From assembly GCA_023375785.1 (NCBI GenBank), contig SZWC01003896.1, positions 122,254 to 153,593 of the forward strand: DNA of 31,340 nt, written 5' to 3'. This DNA is from Penium margaritaceum. Its lineage: Eukaryota; Streptophyta; Zygnematophyceae; Desmidiales; Peniaceae. Positions 1 through 10,500 of this stretch are shown here, piece by piece. A program made the translations under genes and the position numbers. The notes under the pieces are model-generated. The model was not told the DNA's origin. It did no database searches and saw nothing but the letters and a program-made list of their open reading frames with translations. Within the stretch, counting starts at the first letter, position 1; each line of letters begins with the position of its first letter.

Positions 1-960
1 ACATGTGTTCTATTGAATCACACTTGACACCCTGTTTGTGTTGCCTGGCCAAACCCTTGCCGTTTTGTGTTAAACGTGCGTTGACGTCGCGAGCTGACTA
101 TGCGCTGATACCTAGTCAGTGGCAAGTTCGCAATGAAGCTTCCTAAAATCTTCTCACCCAAGCCCTGGCGTCGGACTTCCCTTAGGATTTACATGGATGT
201 ATAACATCTTTATAGTATAAATTCCATTGTATAGCTAGTATTGCACTTGGGTCACAATTGTCTAAGAAGCAAAGAAAAGCATAAATTATGTCATAGGCAC
301 TTCATAGGTGATATTCATGTGAATATACGATATTTCTGGTTTTATTTAACCGCCCCCTGGAATGATCTAGGGGTTTTAAGTGTACACAAAGTATGCCTTT
401 GCAACAATCACACATTACAAGTACTTTGCCAGAGATGTCAAACCTGTCATAAACTTTGCATATAGTATTTTTGACTGACCTAGAGAGGGTTTGGAACATG
501 TCGATGGAATTGCACGTTGAGACAACCCAGGTGTCCACATGTTAATGCATCAATCAAGAAGTTGGTATGTAATGGACCATCAATTGAAGGATACAATTGT
601 ACATTCACTGAGTTGAGGGAGTCTTGTAATTTGTGAAAGCAAAAATTCTCCCCATTTTAGCCGCTGCATCTTTGCATGTTATGTAGTAGTGACTAGCATC
701 TGATGAAACAAGAATTTATCGTAAGAATGTCTTCGAGGATGTCTTGGCACTTCCCGTTGTCATATTCTGCATTGTGTACCCACCACTGGCAGAATACTGT
801 GTTACATTCCCACCTAAGTGGTATTTGAATATGTCCATAATGTACCCTGAATCCACGTCCACTATGATGGGCAATGGTAAATGTGCCTTCAGTTAGAGGA
901 AGCCCACGTCATGGTCTTGGATTTGAAAATGTTGGCTAAAAAAAACCAATGAATCACCAT
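1..960 (-). pseudogene. Unassigned stop-poor frame (possible coding remnant)
   Basis: One minus-strand frame can be read from about 960 to the left edge with roughly ten stops in about 320 codons, fewer than the 18 or so expected by chance for DNA this AT-rich. The longest open piece is 302-538 (78 residues, with a Cys-rich MCDCCKG). A second protein-like piece lies at 735-880 (IVDVDSGY, then a Gly/Ser/Thr-rich stretch). I recognise no family. It may be an old gene or transposon reading leftward, or chance. The plus strand offers nothing better here. Confidence 0.2.
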
Positions 961-3900
961 GCTATCCGGAAGGCGCCATTTAATGATGGTAAGTACTCGC
1001 GTCCTATTGGTTGCATAAGCTCCCAGGCACTACACGCTCAGCTTTGGCTAACCGTGCCCTCGCAACTTTGTGCATGTGCTCTTTGACAGGAATCGATACT
1101 TAGAGAGGAATTGGACATCTGTATATTGTCTACTTCTTGGTTGGTTCTTTTCTGATGAGTCTTCGCATCTGCTGCTTGAGTGTCTTCCTTGATATTTTGA
1201 GTCCTGTTGTTTGATGTCAACGGCTATAATATTGCTCCACCATTGATTGATAGAGGGGCTCGTTGATGTTTTGTCATAAAACAAGTTGAAAGGCATCATC
1301 TAGATCATAACAGATGTCACCCTCTGGTGTATGGACTCTGCAGTTTTTTTCTTATTTTTCCTAGCAATGAAACGAGGCTCGTGCAAAATCGTTGGTAACC
1401 CACCGTGCATATGCTTTGTTCCCTCTGTTTGACATTCGACATATAGACTTAAGACCAATGAAAACTGATCCGAATATGGTCGCAAATCCTTTTCCCCGCA
1501 GGACGTGGTTCGTGAACCGTGTATATAAATCACGTGCGATGATGTGAGGTAGATCAAAGATTCAATTGACTTCACATGTGGCCAACCTTCTTATCCTAGG
1601 AGCAATGTTGGTAGTGGTAGTTGGGATGATCTCTACCACCTTGGACAAGCAAAATTCCTATCGGACTAGTATCGAGGAGCTAATCCGACACCATCTCTGT
1701 AGTTTCTTACTCGGAAGTACAACTTGACAAGCATGTTATACTCCCTAACGTGGGTTGTGAAAAACTTAGATCCTTTTTTTTCAGCCACCAGGGTTATGGC
1801 ATTACTATGCACAATACCATTCCATACATGGGTCTCACCTAATTGTATCACATTGACTTTGGCGTTAAATCAGGACATCAGCCAAAACAATCCATTGGAC
1901 TTGTTTTTCAAGGTCTCTAATGAATGTTGCAATCAAAAGTGGACTCATGTAATTCTGTCAATTTTTTACAGCTCATATTTGTTGAAGCCTTGGCTTGTTT
2001 GAAGGTGTTATGGATGGTGCTGGACAAGTATTATCAATATTATAGATGAAAGCACTAAATCTTGAATGGGTTCAATCTTACAAGCATTTTACCCTCTTTC
2101 ACCAGAGAGTTATCTACATAGTGTAAGAAAGGAAGTCCTTGTACCCTTGTGTCCGTACATTTTCAATGACATGTCAAAAAGCTGCCATTCTCCACCATTC
2201 TTGACCATGGGATGCGAACTCAACTAACTCGACAGGGCAGGCCTTTAGTTTGAATGCGATCGATTATCTACTATACACCACTTAAAGCACTAGCACATAA
2301 TTCATAGCACCCACATACAAGATGCACGCTTTAATGTCCCGGTCATTCCTCTTGTTCCACTTCCCTGTGAAATTGGTGTCAAAAACCAACATTAGCACAC
2401 AATTCCATACCAGTGGAGTAGATTGGTTCTAGGTTCCAAAACAGACTTGCAAGGATGAACACTTGGTGGTGCTTGTCAGTGAATGGCAAGTGTTTTTTTT
2501 TAATGTAACGAGTTCCGTCCATTGCCGATGTTGTGGCCCAAAAACTCAATCAAACGGTAGCCAAAATGAGCCTAATGAGGTCTACATACAGTTGCTCTTG
2601 CTCAACAAGACACTAAGAGAATTACAGAAAAACATACCATGTTCCTTTTTAGTGTACTACTATCCAGGGGTTTCATGAAGTTCAACGAGAAATAAGCATT
2701 AATGGAATGGTTAACGATGTCATTTATCATGATGACAAATGTTACACGTGCATCTGTGAGTGCAAGAAATACTACTACGATCTCAGAGTTCTTATAGCAT
2801 GTCCATAACCTCGTATTCACAAAGTCATTGTAAAAAATCATGTAGTACTCATTGATATACACGTCAACCTTGTAAATCACATAAAAAATTCCAATTAACT
2901 CAAATGTCAGGGAGAAGAGGGAAATGGATATTGATGGTTATGTTTTTGACATTTTAGGGGTTTATGCCGATCTACATCTTAATGGATTTCATTGCAATAA
3001 TGTTCATTGGAGTGCTGTCGGTGGCCCATTAATGATTTGTGCATGCGTCCAATCTACATAACGCTTGAACACCATCAACCCGTGGTCTCTAACCTGGTCT
3101 ATCCCTTTGATTTTTGATCGAGTGCATGCCGTTTAGTTTGATGCGATCATTGATCGGAGCTTCCGAGTGGTCTTTCACAAGACCCCCACAATTGTTTTGA
3201 AACTGTGTGCAAATTCCTTTCATAACTGGTCAAACTCTGAAATTTTCGGGGCCTGAAGGAGAATGGGACAGAGGTATCAACAATTTATGCCATGCTCTCC
3301 TCGCTTGGTTCCATGGGGATGAGCCACGCGTGAGCTCATACTCGCTCAGCCGCAGCGAAGAAGATGAGCTACAGTCATGCTATGTAGTGTACATATATTT
3401 TTATAGCATATTTTGTTGATTTTTTTCCTACGCATTGATTAAATCTCAGTCGCCACCGTGTTGTGGTTCTTTTAATCAACACTAGTCCACTGACCACTAA
3501 TTATGGCTATGTTATTACCTTCATGTGCGCAAGTTACAATTTAATTTCAGCGTAAAAAAAACCATGTACTCTTTGAATTTATGTCAAAGTTTCTCAAGGC
3601 TGTGTCAAGTGAAACTATTCTTTTGTTGAAATCCTCCCGATTCATACTCAAACTAACAGATCAGGATTTGTTGACGAGTGAGACACCGCCACTCCACAAT
3701 CACCTTCTTGCTACAAGGACACTAATCGAGGAAGTGGAATGAACACTATCAAGGCATAGACAAGACTATAGCAATCACCCAATTATGTAATTGATGCAGT
3801 TAAATACAATACATCATTAGCACACAACAGTAAAACATTTTGGTTAAAATCTTGATGTCCAACATAATTTGTGGTCATGCCTACATACTAGTATGATACA

Positions 3901-4020
3901 TGCTGACGTGCGCAGTTGATGCTAGTGCAGATGAATCAACGAGCAATAAACTTGTGGTCTATGTCAATAAAAGATACATCCCAATCACTTTGTTTGTGAT
4001 TACTCGCGTAGACAGTACTT
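961..4020. other. AT-rich stretch without a recognisable gene
   Basis: Only short open frames occur (up to 92 codons). Minus-strand pieces at 1300-1575, 1666-1851 and 2602-2880 are the most protein-like; the last is hydrophobic and rich in Ile, Val, Phe and Tyr. None carries a motif I can name. A short similar word (TTTAGTTTGAATGCGATCGA and a variant) occurs near 2,246 and 3,131, which hints at old dispersed repeats. A minus-strand frame at about 3,900-4,010 continues the reading of the neighbouring 4.0-4.8 kb remnant after a frameshift. Confidence 0.4.
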
Positions 4021-4800
4021 TGAGTCACCAAGCAATGATGTTGTCCAAGTTGCAACCAGAGATGTCATTTGGGTGAATGAATCCATAACCTATTGTGAAC
4101 ATTCTCTCTTCCAAACATCCATTATGTGGTCATTTGACTCGGCTTCTAAACCTATTTCATGTTGACTTTTAAGTAACTCATCAACAAAGTAAAGTTGGCA
4201 ATGATACACTTGTCACGAACCCTTTATTGCATCCTCGGTGATATTGCCAGGTGGGCATCCTCTAATTCCTAATCAGACTTTATCTTGGGCATACTTGTCT
4301 CCTATGTCGTAAGTCATTTTGATAGGTGGTTGATCAACATAATGATTTGTAAGAGTGCAGGATTTTTGCCCTCTTCTTTGATCCCATGTCCCTTTGCCGA
4401 CTCCTCTATGACTTACGATCCCTCCCTCTCACCGTGTCATTACATATGGCTTATACCCATTGAATTCTGACCCGTCTTCCTACAAGGAGGTAACCCGGTA
4501 TTTCTTTAGAAGGTATCAAGCTTCGTTGGTGTCAAGGCCTCCCTTGATGGAGGCTTCCCGCCACCACGATCACAACCGCGAATTCGGATGCACCGTCCCC
4601 AGCTTGAGTTCATGATCCGAGATTTTTTCAACGTCTTTTATCCTCTTGGCTATGATAGTCATCCACGGCAATCCATCCTAAGTGTAATGATTTGCTACCA
4701 ATCACAAAGTTCCATCTTCAAGGCCATTACTACAATGGAGACAAAGTGGAATGTCTGCTATCTTACTATGTAAATCTGATAAAATCTCCATGAATGCGTA
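4021..4800 (-). pseudogene. Unassigned decayed coding remnant
   Basis: A single minus-strand frame runs about 260 codons with nine stops: six TGA, three TAG and no TAA. Random AT-rich DNA of this length would have about 16 stops, with TAA the commonest. TGA and TAG are what C-to-T or G-to-A decay makes from CGA, CAG and TGG codons, so this looks like a former coding sequence. The residues are of mixed, globular type (for example VDELLKSQHEIGLEAE near 4,190-4,140). Near 4,010 the reading shifts frame and continues. To the right, another frame is open at 4,790-4,978. I recognise no family; it could be a host gene, a DNA transposon or some other mobile element. Confidence 0.35.
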
Positions 4801-6497
4801 CAACTACAATGTATAACGGATGCCAACACAAATGTTGTACTATGTAGGAAGCATTATTTTCTTGTTCATAACTATAGAGGAGTGAGGATGGCAAGCACAG
4901 AATCAGCTCATATTCTATACAAGTGAAATCTGCCACGCCGGATTCACTTGTTAAGAGGTGGTTAGCTTGGCATGATCAATGTGAGACTCCAGTCATGACC
5001 TGCATACTCGATTGATCACTTCCATACTTTCCTTATGTTTCCATCCACTTGAACAAAACAAACCAGATCTAATTCAAGCAAGACAAGATGCTATGAGGTC
5101 AATCTTCTTGTTAGCTTAGTTGACCTTGGCAATAGCAAATTACACATAAAAAGTTCTGAGTAACATCCAAGTTGTTGGTCCTTTTGACATATGTCAATCA
5201 CAATATTTTGTGTGCCCTGCACAAATTTGAGGCTTTGTGGCTAATTTAGTTATTTACCCAAGAAGTACAGGTTCATACACTAAAGAAAAATAGGATTCCT
5301 CCCTCATTGAGTCGAGCTAATGGACAAGATGGTCGTGGATGCTATCAAGAGATAAAAATATATAGTAAAATTCCTTATTGAATTATACTTGTCATTTGTA
5401 CCCCCTAATGTTCCTCCAATGTTCTATCTGACATGTTGTCGTGGTGGTAAGGGGTTTTTCGGGTTTGTCATATTTTCCTATTGAGTATTCATTCTTTGTT
5501 TCTCGCTGAACTCCATCGGTCGAGCCCACTTATGCCAACTGTTAAAAATCTATCCAAACCCCCTGTGGAATAATCAACTAACATAGGTTACTTAAAGAGG
5601 GTTTCAATACATTCCATGAAAACAATGGAAAAGTAATGTTCCATCAATATGTTATCCACATGACACTTAAGTTGACTGTTCCGGAAGGGCATCAAATGTC
5701 TTGAAAATTTTGGAAAGGGTACACCAAATGTCAGGGCACGTGGTAGAAGATTCTATGATATCCTATTGCCACATGAGCATGTCATTGAGAATATTACATT
5801 GATTTTTCCAAAGACTTTTTTTCAATTTTGCGTTCATGTTTTGTAGTGAACAACTAAAGTCTATGCGAGCTACGAAGTTGAGTCAGTTATTTTGAAGGCC
5901 TCTGGGGGTATTCTTCCTGGACATCAATATCAACTTCCTGATTTGGCTTTGTGTACATTTGAATTACCAATGTTGAAATGCGTGTGATCTCGAACAGGTG
6001 GCACCAATCCGTGGCAAAGTCATGGAACACATGGATATGAACCCCATGGAATACGTGTTTTTAGCCCCCTCCCTTCGTGGGTACAAAACACAACACCTTG
6101 TCTGGAAAATTCAAACTGACATCAAATTATGAAATAAATCAGCATCGAGGAGCCTACAAAAGACTTAGTTGACGTTTGAAGTACAAAGTAAAGTGGTGAT
6201 GGGGTATGTAAGCACTAGAACACAAAAGTTCGTATATTTTCATACACAGATGAGAGGAATTTTATGACCACGTACTCAATGGAGGAACATGTGTATGCTA
6301 TGGACACAATGGCCATACCTTCCCTCTTTACAAGGGTTGTGGAGCTCCATCAATTGCAACACCGACAGTCTATCCACTCAACCTCACGAGTTGTTACACT
6401 CTTCTCCATCATCTTGTTCTGTCCCTGAGCCGTATCATTGGAAGCAGGGGATCTTCCTTATAATATCCTTGTGATGTTTGGTTGATTGTGTTAGAGA
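4801..6497. other. AT-rich stretch with minus-strand stop-poor pieces, unassigned
   Basis: Minus-strand pieces at about 4,790-4,978, 5,400-5,640 and 5,800-6,130 read as plausible protein with few stops, in changing frames, which is what an old leftward-reading coding region would leave after many indels. No catalytic motif or known domain is visible. I looked for a gypsy RNase H and integrase here, expected downstream of the RT fossil at 7.06-7.46 kb, and did not find them. The plus strand has only 61-codon open frames. Confidence 0.3.
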
Positions 6498-6513
6498 TAT
6501 ACATATATATACA

Positions 6514-6581
<68 letters not shown>

Positions 6582-6588
6582 TGTGTGT
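6498..6588. repeat. Compound (TA)n(AC)n(GT)n microsatellite
   Basis: A short TA-rich run is followed by ACACAC and then about 36 GT units from 6,517, with one interruption near 6,579. The ACACAC/GTGTGT junction is a small palindrome. Alternating purine-pyrimidine tracts of this length are polymorphic and can adopt Z-DNA. The open frames seen across it on both strands are only the repeat read as Val/Cys or Thr/His. Confidence 0.97.
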
Positions 6589-6791
6589 ATTTTGCACACC
6601 TTATTGGTGATTCTTGAATACGCAAAAAGATGTCCTTATAACCATATGGTTTCACAAAGACACATCCAAAACACTATTCCTTGTCTTGAGCACTTCAAAA
6701 TACTAGGTTCTTAACTTGAACAGTAACCACAAAGGGCTACACCTGCACCCAGAAGGAGCTATAAACCTTGGTTGTACCATAGTCACATGAA

Positions 6792-6795
<4 letters not shown>

Positions 6796-6843
<48 letters not shown>

Positions 6844-6894
6844 TGTGCGTGTGTGTGTGTGTATGTGTGTATGTGTGTGTGTGTGTGTGTGTGT
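6796..6894. repeat. Interrupted (TG)n microsatellite
   Basis: About 50 TG units are broken by TATG and TGCG variants in the right half. The left half is pure and the right half is interrupted, as in an ageing dinucleotide array. It lies about 200 bases from a first (GT)n array, with unique sequence between them. Confidence 0.97.
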
Positions 6895-7049
6895 TTAGAC
6901 TCAAGGCATGGTTAACCTTGGACAGGGATAGGTTGAAGTGTTAGTGTAGGTGGACAGTGCATGTACAATAAAAGGCACATTAGCTGGAACAAGCGTAGAC
7001 ATGGTGGATGGATGGACATGGCAACATGCCAGTGGACATGACATGGGCA

Positions 7050-7460
7050 CGTATCCACGGGATGCAAAAAGTAGAAACACCAAAGGATGTTTTCATGGCT
7101 GGTACTAGGATGAAATCAAGATGTACGACAACAAATTCATCAAGGTACGATATGCAAATGTTGTTGATGGTCACCATAAATGTCACAAGAGCATTCTCTA
7201 GTTCATAATACATAAACGTAAGCTCAAGATGCCTACAAGGAGTATGGAACAATGCCTTATCAATTTCCTTATCGGACATGTGGATGTGAGTATGGCCGTT
7301 TTGCACGTCAATTCTGGTGAGAATTATTGCTCCTCTGAGTTATTCAAGAGGTTTACCTTCTCACAAAAAGGGGTCGCAATTCTTGACAGTGATGTTGCTT
7401 AACAGAATTTGTTTATCTGTCATAGTAGCTTCAATAGGAAGTTTCAAATTCTCATGATGT
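7050..7460 (-). pseudogene. Ty3/gypsy reverse transcriptase fossil
   Basis: Reading leftward, the frame shows the ordered RT landmarks of Ty3/gypsy: a remnant of the N-[IV]TVKN block, LRGA, TRIDV followed by a degraded GYHQIR-type segment, MSDKEIDKALF, a degraded FGLTNAPATF block (ELENALVTF), then ISYLDEFVVVHLDFIL. The last is the catalytic region, in which the usual YLDD has become HLDF, so a catalytic Asp is lost. Stops lie in the first third. The longest uninterrupted part is 6,980-7,306. It resembles the RT at 27.3-27.9 kb of this window (there YLDDFVVVYLDDIL) but is far more decayed. No RNase H or integrase follows; (GT)n arrays lie beyond. Confidence 0.8.
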
Positions 7461-7634
7461 TAGAGGAGCAAGGCATCCCTCATTGAGCTGCAAGAAAATA
7501 CAAAACTAGCATATATGACCAATCACCTCACCCCTGAAACTGTGTATTGACAAGTGTATTGGGACGTGAACATATCAGTGAACATGGACATCCAACAAAA
7601 ACTAGTACATAGCACATGTAATCCATTAAAAGTA

Positions 7635-7656
7635 CCGTACTGTCATCCATATTAGT
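7635..7656 (+). repeat. Left terminal inverted repeat of the MITE
   Basis: Starts CCGTACTGTCATCCATATT. It pairs with 7,847-7,868 on the other strand with 19 perfect bases from the outer end. Confidence 0.9.
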
Positions 7657-7846
7657 CCCTTTTTTCATTTGCTTTTTAGTGCCATCTATATTCTCCTATA
7701 TATATATATATATTTGGACGAGCAATTTGGAGGGAAAAGTACCTCTTTTTTGGAAGGGAAATCGTGCTCTACATGCCTCAGAATGTATTTTTGGTGTGAG
7801 GGAATTTTTTATGTGACACATGGGCGAACTAAAAAAAATAATTTGC

Positions 7847-7868
7847 ACGAATATGGATGACAGTACGG
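7847..7868 (-). repeat. Right terminal inverted repeat of the MITE
   Basis: Reverse complement of the left end, perfect for the outer 19 bases, and followed by the TA target copy. Confidence 0.9.
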
Positions 7869-8089
7869 TAACACCTTATATGAGGAAATTATGTTTGGGC
7901 TCTAGTGACATGAATTGATGTTGGTGATTTTTGAGAAATCTTTGCATATAGGAATACACGTTTTGATACACCAATTGGTGAGTGTATGAATTTGGGGTGA
8001 TTAACCATAACTCACAACTAGACCAGGAGTAATTGTGGGAGTCACTACCATGGCAATGATTCTGCGAGGATGCATTATGCACTTGTCGA

Positions 8090-8913
8090 TGACGGTAGCA
8101 GCAACAACAGAAGTAGTAACACCTGTAATAGCAACAACGTTAATTATTGTCGCAATAATCCTATAGATCAGATATTATTAGCACCTGTCTCGTGGCCAAT
8201 GAGGTTGGATAAGATGGTAACGAGGCTTGTGAGGCCGACATGGCTGTGAAAAGGTCCGAGAAGGCCAATAGCTCCCCAGCAAGGGTGGTGAGGCCGACCA
8301 GTAATGACTAGTGCTAGTAACGACTTGTGATGGCCGATAACAATTGTCACTGGCTTCCAAAGTAGACAAGTGAGATGAGGACATGTCGACCTCACCAACA
8401 AGGCCAACAGAGGCCGTTGAGGTGGCAATATCCAGGAACATCCGACAAATTTTGGAGGACGTTGTGAAAGGCTCTCACAGCTATTAGTCATGGGCATAGG
8501 CAAAAAATTCCTCTCATGCTTGTGGAGGCATGCTAACGACATGTGTGAGGCCGCGGAAGCCGCCGGAGGTGGCAACTTGAGCGGTGGTAGCTAACATAAG
8601 AGCATCATTTCAGCCAACAGTCATCATTGATGTCGGTGTTACTAACGTGCTGACATTGGCAATAACAGCAGCAACAATAATGAAAACAGTCACATCTATG
8701 ATATCAACAACTGTTGTGCCAGTAAAAACATTAGCACCAGCAAGAACAGTGATAGTAGCGACACTTACATTGGTACTCGTACTGAGAGCCATATTCCCTC
8801 AAACAAATTATTTTTGCCCATGTATTCCTAAATTTACTCCTCGTAATGTGGGAGAATCACAAGTGAAATTATTAAGAAACATATCATCTTTTCATTTTGA
8901 TCCTTCATTTTGA
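8090..8913. repeat. Degenerate low-complexity DNA, Ala/Val/Thr-like
   Basis: Two kinds of simple sequence alternate. At 8,090-8,160 and 8,584-8,800 the DNA is built from GTA/GCA/ACA/ATA-type triplets. The plus strand reads as 109 codons rich in Val, Thr, Ala and Ile, and the minus strand is open over the same bases (8,610-8,792) with similar composition. Between them, 8,220-8,560 holds scattered GAGGCCGA-like words (near 8,231, 8,291, 8,330, 8,408 and 8,549), and the minus strand is open for 135 codons. Openness on both strands points to triplet-biased simple sequence rather than a gene. Confidence 0.55.
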
Positions 8914-9400
8914 CAATCTATCCTTGGTTTATCGAAATCACATATATGCATGGACATAAGTCACACTAGAGAAAGAGAGAACACACGGAGATTGCATAGC
9001 CTTGTTATGGACAGTTGTCTATCTTCATCCAGGCTCCATTGTGGTAGTTTCCTATTTTGTACAGCTTGTACTCCCAAATTTCCAAGGTTAAGCTAAGGTC
9101 ATCTGGTTATTTATGCACGTAGACTTTAACAGTGGAGGAATATTAACATTACTAATTTTCCCATGAGTGTTCGAGGCTATCATCTCCAAAAGTCCAAGAC
9201 ACCTGGACATAGGAGAATATAACGAGCACCAGAATCCAGACTGAACATGTGAGGGAATGTGGCTGATAGTGTGGTAGTGTCAGCAACAACAAGAGCTAGT
9301 GCACCTCACATGGTGTCTCCACTTGAAAAAGAGGAGGGGCCACTTGACCGAGCTTGAAGGAAATTACCAGCCTTCAAAGACAGTAAGGCGGTGTGAGACG
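8914..9400. other. No recognisable feature
   Basis: Mixed-composition DNA with only short open frames. I see no domain, repeat end or RNA gene in it. Confidence 0.5.
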
Positions 9401-9850
9401 ATAGTACAAATGATAGAGCAACGCACTTAAGGAGGTCAGGTACATTCAGTCGACGTGCTTTGGTCTGTCCGAGCAGCTGACACGAGCATCCAGTGGCATA
9501 GGACAAGCAGCGCGTTGACATTCCACCTCTCGTGTATCGGTTGGAGTAGTTCGCTCCTATTGGAGACCTGATCTAGGAGGCAGTAGATCCACCTCCACAG
9601 CCTCAAACATATAAGGGTACGTGTCCTCGAGGAGAGTCTTTGCCAGTTGCGCATACGTCCACCATTTTTCATCTGGATGCGCATGTACTCCTTGATGTGG
9701 AAGATGGGCTTCTCACTTAGAGGGGTTCCTCTCAATGATGACCTTCTCCCACTATGCCTACCTGGTCTTAAGCATGAGGTTGTCCTCCATATGAAGTGGT
9801 GACCAAAGGACTTGGAGACAACCCCTCCCTGTTATTTGTGCAAGGTTGAC
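9400..9850 (-). pseudogene. Unassigned minus-strand coding remnant
   Basis: One minus-strand frame reads as plausible protein from about 9,800 to 9,440 with few stops, including DEKWWTYAQLAKTLLEDTYP and then a segment rich in acidic residues and Leu near 9,600-9,670. A different frame is open for 99 codons over the same bases (9,436-9,735) but has the skewed Arg/Trp/Cys composition of a shadow. I do not recognise the family. A transposase or retroelement protein is likely in this setting but not shown. Confidence 0.3.
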
Positions 9851-10500
9851 TTATGTTCCTTGGACGAGACAAAGGGACTGTGGCCTTATGGCCTAAGTCA
9901 GTCCCGGATGTAAGGCCCAGGTAGCAGCACTAGGAATGCAGTGCATACATTACGGCATCCCCTAGGATACGACTTTTGAATTCTAGTCCTTCTTGGGCAC
10001 AACACAGACCGGGACCTAGGCACACCTGTCCCGTGCATGAGAGTTGGCATGGGTGTATGGTACAGTGACAGGCGCGACTAGGATTTGCTACTTGGCTGAG
10101 TTCAACATTATGTAAAAGGGAGTGACCAAGAGGGTGGCAGCTTGTTGGAGTGATGACGATGAAACCCTCAATCACCTCCCCCCCCCCCCTGGAGCTCTAT
10201 CCCTCCCTCTCACTCCTCTTCTCCATCTCCCCCAACTGGCCAAACTTGAGGAGTTTTCGGAACCATTAAAGGGAAGACGAGAAGGAGGGGCATGACAAAG
10301 GACAGAACAAGGCGGTGTCGACAAGTGGTGGTAATGGAAGGTTTCTCCACTAGTACAATTTTAGGGGCATGCACCACTATTATGAGTTAGTGCAGCCTCT
10401 TGACTTTAACTTGATCACATATAGGCTCCAAAAAAACACTTGTAGTGAATGGACCTTGGTACCTCACAAGAGAGTCAACTCACAAGCATGATAGAAACCG
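9851..10500. other. Unassigned, with a 12-C run
   Basis: The only clear feature is a run of 12 C at 10,178-10,189, followed by a pyrimidine-rich stretch to about 10,235. The 81-codon minus-strand frame at 9,930-10,175 has no recognisable motif. Confidence 0.5.

Larger units (their letters stand above)
7633..7870. mobile_element. 234-bp MITE with TA target duplication
   Basis: The sequence CCGTACTGTCATCCATATT begins at 7,635, and its exact reverse complement ends at 7,868: 19 paired bases, then one mismatch and two more pairs. Both ends are flanked by TA (7,633-7,634 and 7,869-7,870). The interior is AT-rich with a (TA)n core at about 7,697-7,714 and has no plausible coding. Size, inverted repeats and TA duplication fit a Stowaway-like, non-autonomous Tc1/mariner MITE. 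A degenerate copy of part of the end (GCCATCTATATT) lies just inside the left end, as sub-terminal repeats often do. The perfect ends suggest it is younger than its surroundings. Confidence 0.85.

Noticed and set aside
1048..1299. hAT transposase (a PFNL word and a Lys/Arg-rich continuation)
   Set aside because: The resemblance to the plant hAT region is only a few residues and the catalytic and dimerisation blocks are missing.
1..6480. Downstream RNase H and integrase of the gypsy RT fossil at 7.06-7.46 kb
   Set aside because: I read the minus strand for TDAS, H-C-C-C and DDE-type blocks and found none; the stop-poor pieces there do not match gypsy.
6409..6714. Open frames over the (GT)n array (His/Thr repeats on minus, Val/Cys on plus)
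   Set aside because: They are the microsatellite itself read as protein.
8168..8575. 135-codon minus-strand frame
   Set aside because: It lies in low-complexity DNA with a second overlapping frame, has no motif, and the neighbouring simple sequence is open on both strands.
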